From NCBI GenBank assembly GCA_004369045.1, contig ML213514.1, positions 666,596-730,595 on the forward strand: a stretch of 64,000 nucleotides of DNA, written 5' to 3'. Below are positions 57,836 through 64,000 of this stretch, piece after piece. Every line of letters begins with the position of its first letter. Within the stretch, counting starts at the first letter, position 1. The DNA comes from Heliocybe sulcata (lineage: Eukaryota > Basidiomycota > Agaricomycetes > Gloeophyllales > Gloeophyllaceae). The notes beneath the pieces were generated by a model. It was not told where the DNA came from and did no database searches. It worked only from the letters and a program-made list of their open reading frames with translations. Made by a program: the position numbers and the translations under genes.

Positions 57836-60139
57836 ATGTCAGCAATCGAGCTGGAAATGCCTACCGACCTGCGTTCTGCGTCTGCCTTAGAAGCAGCCTC
57901 ACCTGAGTCTCCAGGAACGCCAAAGGGCATCATTCGTCTTACGGTCGATACGCCACTCTCCTCATCCAAAAGGATATCCGATCAGAAAAGACCACCTCCT
58001 CGGTGGAAGACTCCTGAATTCATTCTATACGAGGTCCTCTTCCTGATCGTGGTACCCATCCTCGTGTGGATCCCGATACAATTGAGCGATGGTGTGTTTA
58101 TTACAGGGCTCCTTTCATGTCCTTAGACCAAGCGCTCAGTCATCGCGCTCTATAGCTAGCCATCCTAATTATGACTTATACAGTCACCGCCTATCCCAAG
58201 GCTGGCTCCTAGGGCGCGACATCGTGAGTTACCTATCACAATATCGGCCTTTAATGGCTCGTCTATGCTCGAGTGCCAATGGTCGGTCGCCATGTAGGAC
58301 AACAGTGATACACAGTATCGCTCTTTTCGAAACAATATACCGGCTCTTGTCCTGCTTGCGGCCATCTTCTTCGGACTAAAGTATATCTACGACTACTTCA
58401 GTAATGCTCCCATACCCTACCATGGCTCGTCAAGTCATCCATACCGTATTCCTTTTTTGTCGGCCTTTTCCGTTCTTATGCTCGTTGGCCTTCATGGATC
58501 AAGCGCTCTTAAAGTCTTGGTCATCATATCTCTCAACTACCACATAGCCAAGTACTTTGGAGCGTCCAAACTCGCCCCTATCTTCACTTGGGTTTTCAAC
58601 GCTGCCGTCTTATTCGCCAATGAGACTAACGGAGGCTACAAGTTCGCCGCGCTACATCCCTCTTTGGAATTCTTGGCGAGTATAAGCCCTTGTTTGTGCA
58701 GAGGGAGATTAATCTGTAGTCCTTACAGGATAGCATGAACGGAGCGTATCCTAGGTGGCACGTCAGCTTCAATATCACCATGCTGAGACTTGTTTCGTTC
58801 TCCATGGATCACTTCTGGGCCTGTAACAGGAATGGTACTCCTGATGTCAGTTCTTCATTCGCTCCGACATGTCGCATGGATGATTACTCATGTTTCGTCT
58901 CGAACAAAGACAGGGTCCGTACTAAACTACAGAGAACGTATCTCCACGCCGCACACACTCTCGAGTTACAGTTATGTGAACTACCTAGCATACGTGTTGT
59001 ACCCCCCTCTATACATCGCTGGACCCATCATGACGTTCAACGATTTTATGTGGCAAGTAAGTCCTCTGCCAGTGGTCCCTCGTGATCGCTTACTCATGTA
59101 TCCCGTAGCTCGAGAGACCAGCCACCATCCCGCGCCGTTCAGTTGCCACTTATGCCCTCCGATTTCTCTCCTGCCTGCTCACAATGGAGCTGATGCTTCA
59201 CTTCATGTACGTAGTCGCCATCAAGGACAGCCGCGCCTGGCAGGGCGACTCTCCCTTCGAACTCAGCATGATAGGGTTTTGGAACCTTATCATCGTCTGG
59301 CTCAAGGTAAGGCCACTTCGCACTCTCTGTCCTTCTAGACGCTGATGTGCCATGCGCAGCTCCTGCTACCCTGGCGGTTCTTCCGCCTATGGGCTTTGAT
59401 GGACGGCATCGACCCGCCCGAGAATATGGTCCGCTGTATGGCGAATAACTACTCTCCATTCGGGTTCTGGAGAGCCTGGCATCGCAGCTATAATTTATGG
59501 ATAATCAGGTGTGTCACACTGCTTTCTACAGTGGACTAGGCCTACTCAACTTACTTCTAGGTACATTCACATACCCCTAGGCGGCACGAAGAACGTAGCC
59601 TTCACAAGTCTCCTGATTTTTACCTTCGTCGCGCTATGGCATGATCTCTCGTTCCGGCTCTTGATATGGGGATGGCTGGCGAGCCTCTTCATTCTTCCCG
59701 AGCTCATGGCTAGTAAAGTGTTCCCGGCTAGCCAGGTAATGAGACGCACTTCTGCACTAAGCTGGCTAACCTCATGATGTTTCAGTATTCCGGCAGGCCT
59801 TGGTATCGTCATCTATGTGCGGCGGGTGCCGTTTTCAATATACTGATGATGATGTCTGCCAACCTGGTCGGGTTCGTGATTGGGACCGACGGGATGTCTT
59901 ACATGCTCTCGCAACTGGTCGGTACATGGGAAGGCGAGTCACGAACGTCACTTTGTGATTTTAATTGTTTAACACCTCCAGAAGGTCTACGCTTCTTTGG
60001 GATCGCATGTGTTTGCCTTTTCATAGCAGCACAAGTCATGTTTGAATATCGGTGCGTCCGTCCTTCTCGACTTGATCGCATGCATACTGATGTGCGCAGT
60101 GAGGAGGAGATGCGCCAAGGGATCTATAGAAAATGTTGA
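57836..60139 (+). CDS. GUP1: MBOAT acyltransferase, Gup1 type
   Basis: Gup1 proteins are membrane-bound O-acyltransferases that remodel the lipid part of GPI anchors in the ER and affect glycerol uptake. It starts [20 protein letters not shown] with a cytosolic tail, then [40 protein letters not shown] and [20 protein letters not shown] follow. [60 protein letters not shown] and [11 protein letters not shown] are family signatures. [20 protein letters not shown] and [20 protein letters not shown] hold the conserved Asn region and catalytic His of MBOAT enzymes. About ten helices are seen. The end is [12 protein letters not shown] with TGA at 60137-60139. Several short introns join in frame. 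Confidence 0.94.
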
Positions 60140-60400
60140 TGGGATAGGCAAATCTCTATGCGCGGACGGTAGCATACATAAAATTATCGAAGGTGGGCAT
60201 ACGAATGCATCCAAAGGAGAGGAAACTAAAGAGATACATGTGCCCCAGCACGACGAGTACGCAATTATATACCATAGCATAAGGACTAGGGGGATGTGGA
60301 AGGTAGATAAGCATAAAAACATCTGTAGAAGAAGATGATCAAGGAAAGCGAAGTCTGGAGCCGGCATTAGATGTGGTGCAGGCTTCAGCAAGTCTGTCGC

Positions 60401-62251
60401 TTATTCTGATGTTTTCACCTCCATAGCCCTGGCTTTTGCATGTTCGCGGAGCAATCCCCATTTAACCCACCAATTGTCTGCTTCATCCTCGGCTTCGTAC
60501 CCAAAGATTTCCTTGATCTCCTCCCATTGCTCTGTGGCGCCATCAGCGTCGCTGCCCAAGACATTCAATCCAGCCTCGTGCTTTTGTGTCATGCTTTGGT
60601 CGCGCGCTTCTTGCATAGAGCCCGGCGGCATCGTCATAAACAGAAGGTTCCCCATCTCCTGCTTCAGGACGTCCGAGCAGCGCTTCTGTCGGAGATCTTG
60701 GAAGGCGTATAGGAAGTTTCGGATCTGATCTTCGCTTCGAAGGTGTGAGAACAGTTTAGCGAGAACTGCCGCATCCTCAACACCCATCGCGCTCCCCTGG
60801 ATGCAGCCAGGCTGCAGATATTGTGGTCAGATCACTTGCATCGGACACACGGCGCATGTCCACTTACCGGTAATGTATGTGCGGCATCGCCTATGAGGAG
60901 CAACCTTCCATCGTTGTGGACCCAATCGTCCAGTGCGACTGGCTCCGTCACTCGAAGTCTTGCCGGAGCGCATGCTAGACTCGCTAACTTCTGTAGTCTG
61001 CCGGCCGAAGAACAGGTTAGGTCCCGTAGTCGCAGCGACTTGCGTCAGACGCACCTTCCCTCGCTTGTTGCCATCACTCTACGCAGTTGCTCTACGGGCA
61101 CATGGTCTTCCCACGATCCATGTCCTTCTCCATCTTCTGGTGCGTATATCTTCAATGCAAAATCTTCATTTCCGCCCTGACAAATCGTTCGATGAGCATG
61201 TTGCGGACGCTAGTGTGAATGTGACTCACGAGTGGATAACCGAGCACTGCATGACCATCCCCAAACCACGCAAATAGCGTATGCTGTGGAGGTTTCAGAT
61301 GTCCGCTCAGGCGACGAAAATACTGGGTAGGCTTACATGCTCTTGCTCAAGAAAATAAGTTAGGTCGGGATCTTTACGTATTTCTTCGCCAGAAACAGTT
61401 GTGCTGGGACAAGAGATAAGAACTTGTCATGCCTCTCCACGACTACACGACTCACTTGAAGAACGCATGAACGGTGGGCGCCTCCGTGATTCGCCCAGCA
61501 GCCAGGACCTCCCGACAGACTCCCAGAGAACCGTCAGCACCGATGATCACGTCCCCGCTGACGACTTCGCCTGACTCAAGAGTGACGCTTCGTGTCACGG
61601 GATCAACTGAGGCGACTCGACATCCGTACCGGATGCTCGCTCCAGCCTCCTCGGCAGCAGTGCGTAACATTCGACGGAGGTCGGTGTGCTGATACATGAG
61701 TTGCGTGTGGGACTGTTAGGCGTGGGACGACTCACATGGCAGAATACGAAATCACCTCCTGCCTCCTTCAAGACTTCCTGGTCCCAAACGTGCGTCCCAA
61801 GCAAGGAGCCCGACTCGTCTAAGGAAAAGCTCGGTAATATGTCTTCGTGGGTGAGTCGGTAGGCCTACATATTGACAGAAAGGTTGCACCCGATACAACT
61901 GCATTCTCTCGTAGTTGTCGCTCGAAGCCCCAATGGTTAAGGATCTTCGACATATTCGGCGGGAGACGGCAACCACCGGCAACCTTCGTCTCCAAGAGTT
62001 GACATGAGGGGGTTGACGAAGCATAGCCAACTATAAGTCATACCTGGTCGGTTCCATCGTCCCTCTCCAACACCAGAACCCGATGCCCTATTCGCCGTAG
62101 TGCGAACGCACACGCTAGCCCTGCGATACCTCCTCCGACTATGACGAACTCAATCGTCAAGCTTGGCACGGCTGGAATAGACGCCGTCTGCTTCCTCCCG
62201 TCAGTGTAGGGCTCTGATACAATACACGGTCTTGCTTACTTTTCCTGTCAT
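60401..62251 (-). CDS. FAD-dependent monooxygenase (salicylate hydroxylase-like)
   Basis: A group A flavoprotein hydroxylase that uses NAD(P)H and oxygen. The start is MTGK, then an intron, then QTASIPAVPSLTIEFVIVGG and GIAGLACAFALRRIGHRVLV, the GxGxxG dinucleotide-binding fold ending in LERD. YQHTDLRRMLRTAAEEAGAS and VIIGADGSLGVCREVLAAG contain the DG motif. DWVHNDGRLLLIGDAAHTLP holds the GD motif for the FAD ribityl chain, followed after an intron by PGCIQGSAMGVEDAAVLAKL. The C-terminus is WWVKWGLLREHAKARAMEVK and TSE. It converges with GUP1, with 260 bases between them. Substrate is likely a small aromatic or other ring compound, but this cannot be fixed from sequence alone. Confidence 0.9.
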
Positions 62252-62599
62252 GTCCACAGGCAAGCAGGATCAAAATGACACAGGAGAGTGTAGCACTTAG
62301 GAGATAGATCGATCCGGTACCGGTGACTTAGGTCTCCATAAAATATGGTCACCCCTTGCCAATTGCTGCCGCCAGATCACATTGCTCACGCGGTAGGAGA
62401 TGGAAATATGATCCAGAAGAAAATGACCGCTATCACTCCCCTCGCTTGGAGATATACGACGATCAGAAGCCCACAATGACTGGCTTTGACGGGTTTCACG
62501 TGGCGTCCCATCAATGCCAATTAGCGGAATCTAGAATGCGTGCTCTTGCCGAGATTCCCTCGACGTCTGCCATCAGGGAAATAGGCTTACAAGCTCTCA
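62252..62599. other. Flank left of the AT-rich element
   Basis: About 350 bases holding the promoter side of the monooxygenase. A frame of the + strand at 62356-62667 runs into the element and matches no family. It might be an exon of a gene cut by the insertion, but no partner could be shown. Confidence 0.35.
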
Positions 62600-63402
62600 C
62601 ACAGCGGGAGTTGCACCATTTCGGACGTTACGATATGTTAGTCGAAATGGAAATTAAATCTATTTAATTTTGTAATTGGTTCCGTAACCTGCAAAACCTA
62701 TTGATTTCGAAATCCTTCATAGCTCCCTACATAGATTATCTATTGTAATTCCTTTGGCAAGATTGTATAGAAGAGATAAAAATGCCATGCATAATGCCAA
62801 TAATATATTTTCCTCTGCAATCAATTTAGGACATGACAAAATTTGGGATTTTGGAAGTTCCCTAAATGTTACTCAATAGATCTTTTTACGTGGACAATAA
62901 TTCAATAAATACTAAAAGATACATAATATCAGCTGCAAATACTGCCCGAAACGGTTATAAAAATTATATATTCCGCAACCTTGCGAAAGGTATTGGCCCA
63001 GCCGGGAAATACCTTTAGACGTTCGGCTATAGCTTTACTTCCGGTATTAGCTTTCACATCAGTGCAAATATATTTCTATATTTTAGTTTTATCTTCCTTT
63101 TTTGATGTTGTAAAATATGATCTTTTTTACCGCATATTCTCGTTCCCTCAATGTTAGATTCGGCAATCCTCCCCCAGCATGAGCCCAATGTGATATTTTG
63201 CAAGACATATTGATATCGTCAAAATATTGCATATTGAATGTCACTACAATGTTGTATCTAATAAAATAAATTGCTATACATCTGCATCATCTTGTCAGTA
63301 ATTATATCGGCTGCCGTCAAAAGCTAATCCTATATATTTACCAGGTGTAATCTATTTCGACCAACATATTGCAACACTCAAAATGGTGCAACTCCCGCTG
63401 TG
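62600..63402. mobile_element. AT-rich 803-bp inverted-repeat DNA element
   Basis: Both ends share an inverted repeat of about 52 bases beginning CACAGCGGGAGTTGCACCAT. The outer 22 bases are identical; the next 30 differ at eight positions, all transitions. TCA flanks both ends (62597-62599, 63403-63405), a 3-bp duplication. CAC-type ends with a 3-bp duplication suit a CACTA/EnSpm-like family, but this is tentative. The interior is strikingly AT-rich compared with the rest of the window and has no long frame, so it is non-autonomous or decayed. Confidence 0.8.
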
Positions 63403-64000
63403 TCAGAAGCCTTGCTAGGATGACCATCTGCGCCGCCGGCGAAACTGGACAGCTCTCCTCGTCTGCTTATAGACCTCTCTCTGGTAAGGGGAATATATCC
63501 CAGCACCAGTGCACGGCGGTCAGGCCTTGGGTCACAGCCTGAACCGGAAGCATCTCGATGGAGAGGATCTAAATCCATTACAATGTGCATGCCTCGCTTA
63601 GGCAAAGCAGCCGGTGGCACTGGCATGTCAATGAGAGCCTATTATTTTAGAGCGCAAGAGCTCGACCCGGCTGTTTACTTGCCGCTATCTCCCGCCCATG
63701 GCATGGGCTTAGTTGGCTCCTAGCTAGTATCCACGCCTTCTTCAGTCAGGATGCAATTGTGAGGTCTGCATCATATCGCGCGATATCTTCTGAGGAGTCT
63801 TGTTCCACATGGATTGGGAGGCCATTCGAATGCTTTCCTTGTACGGCGGCTAGTGGACGAGAAATACAAATATACTTGAGCTTAGGCAGCAGCTGTGCTC
63901 AGCTGCAGACAATCAAGGGCTCGATACCCGGTAGCTTAATATGACACTCGTGGACACGCACTCACTCGCATTTTCGCCTCTGTGTTCCTGAGCCTGACGC
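63403..64000. other. Right edge, no supported gene
   Basis: An 82-codon frame on the minus strand (63378-63626) includes GMHIVMDLDPLHRDASGSGC and reads somewhat like protein. It runs into the element at its 3' side, so it could be part of a gene truncated by insertion. I cannot identify it. A GCGCGATATCTTC-type palindrome (ATATCGCGCGATAT) lies at 63773-63786. No other feature was found. Confidence 0.35.

Noticed and set aside
63378-63626. 82-codon minus-strand frame as a gene
   Set aside because: Its end lies within the AT-rich element and I could not link it to a family; kept only as a note in the right-edge entry.

Overview
The window looks like a chromosomal segment of a filamentous basidiomycete, probably an agaricomycete. 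Coding regions are cut by many introns of about 45-70 bases with GT-AG ends. Genes lie on both strands at short spacing with no operons. Families include an A-T-R adenylate-forming reductase, an Ecm4-type glutathione transferase, an F-box/LRR protein with the usual mushroom layout and CK2 beta with an inserted disordered loop. All gene models were spliced by eye from open frames and splice signals.

Layout, left to right. 1-9 kb: ATP20 (-), a large NRPS-like reductase (-), a terminal-inverted-repeat element and SDH3 (+). 11.6-20.3 kb: an ECM4-type glutathionyl-hydroquinone reductase with an in-frame stop (-), an APSES/KilA-N DNA-binding protein (-) and ornithine decarboxylase (-). 22.5-29.5 kb: Ku70 (-) head to head with a PP2A activator PTPA (+), then an arrestin-like protein (+). 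29.6-30.6 kb: two related, tiny, cysteine-rich secreted peptides (-). 32-42 kb: an aldo/keto reductase (-), an SPX/SLC13 phosphate transporter (-), an alpha/beta hydrolase (+), a disordered hypothetical protein (-) and COA6 (-). 42-54 kb: a TBC RabGAP (+), a 3.9-kb stretch without recognisable genes, an aldehyde dehydrogenase with an unusual N-terminal extension (+) and CK2 beta (-). 54-62.3 kb: a TA-flanked MITE, a very small four-exon gene with an overlapping uORF (+), an F-box protein (+), GUP1 (+) and an FAD monooxygenase (-). 62.6-63.4 kb: an AT-rich inverted-repeat element.

Most genes are housekeeping: respiratory chain and its assembly (ATP20, SDH3, COA6), polyamine synthesis, DNA end joining, PP2A and CK2 signalling, phosphate uptake, vesicle traffic and lipid remodelling. 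The A-T-R enzyme, hydrolase, monooxygenase and aldo/keto reductase are metabolic enzymes but do not form a compact biosynthetic cluster. No rRNA, convincing tRNA, CRISPR array or LTR-type element was seen. The most unusual items are the secreted-peptide pair (29.6-30.6 kb), the tiny uORF gene (54.8-55.15 kb), the nonsense codon in the ECM4-type gene and the three non-autonomous DNA elements.
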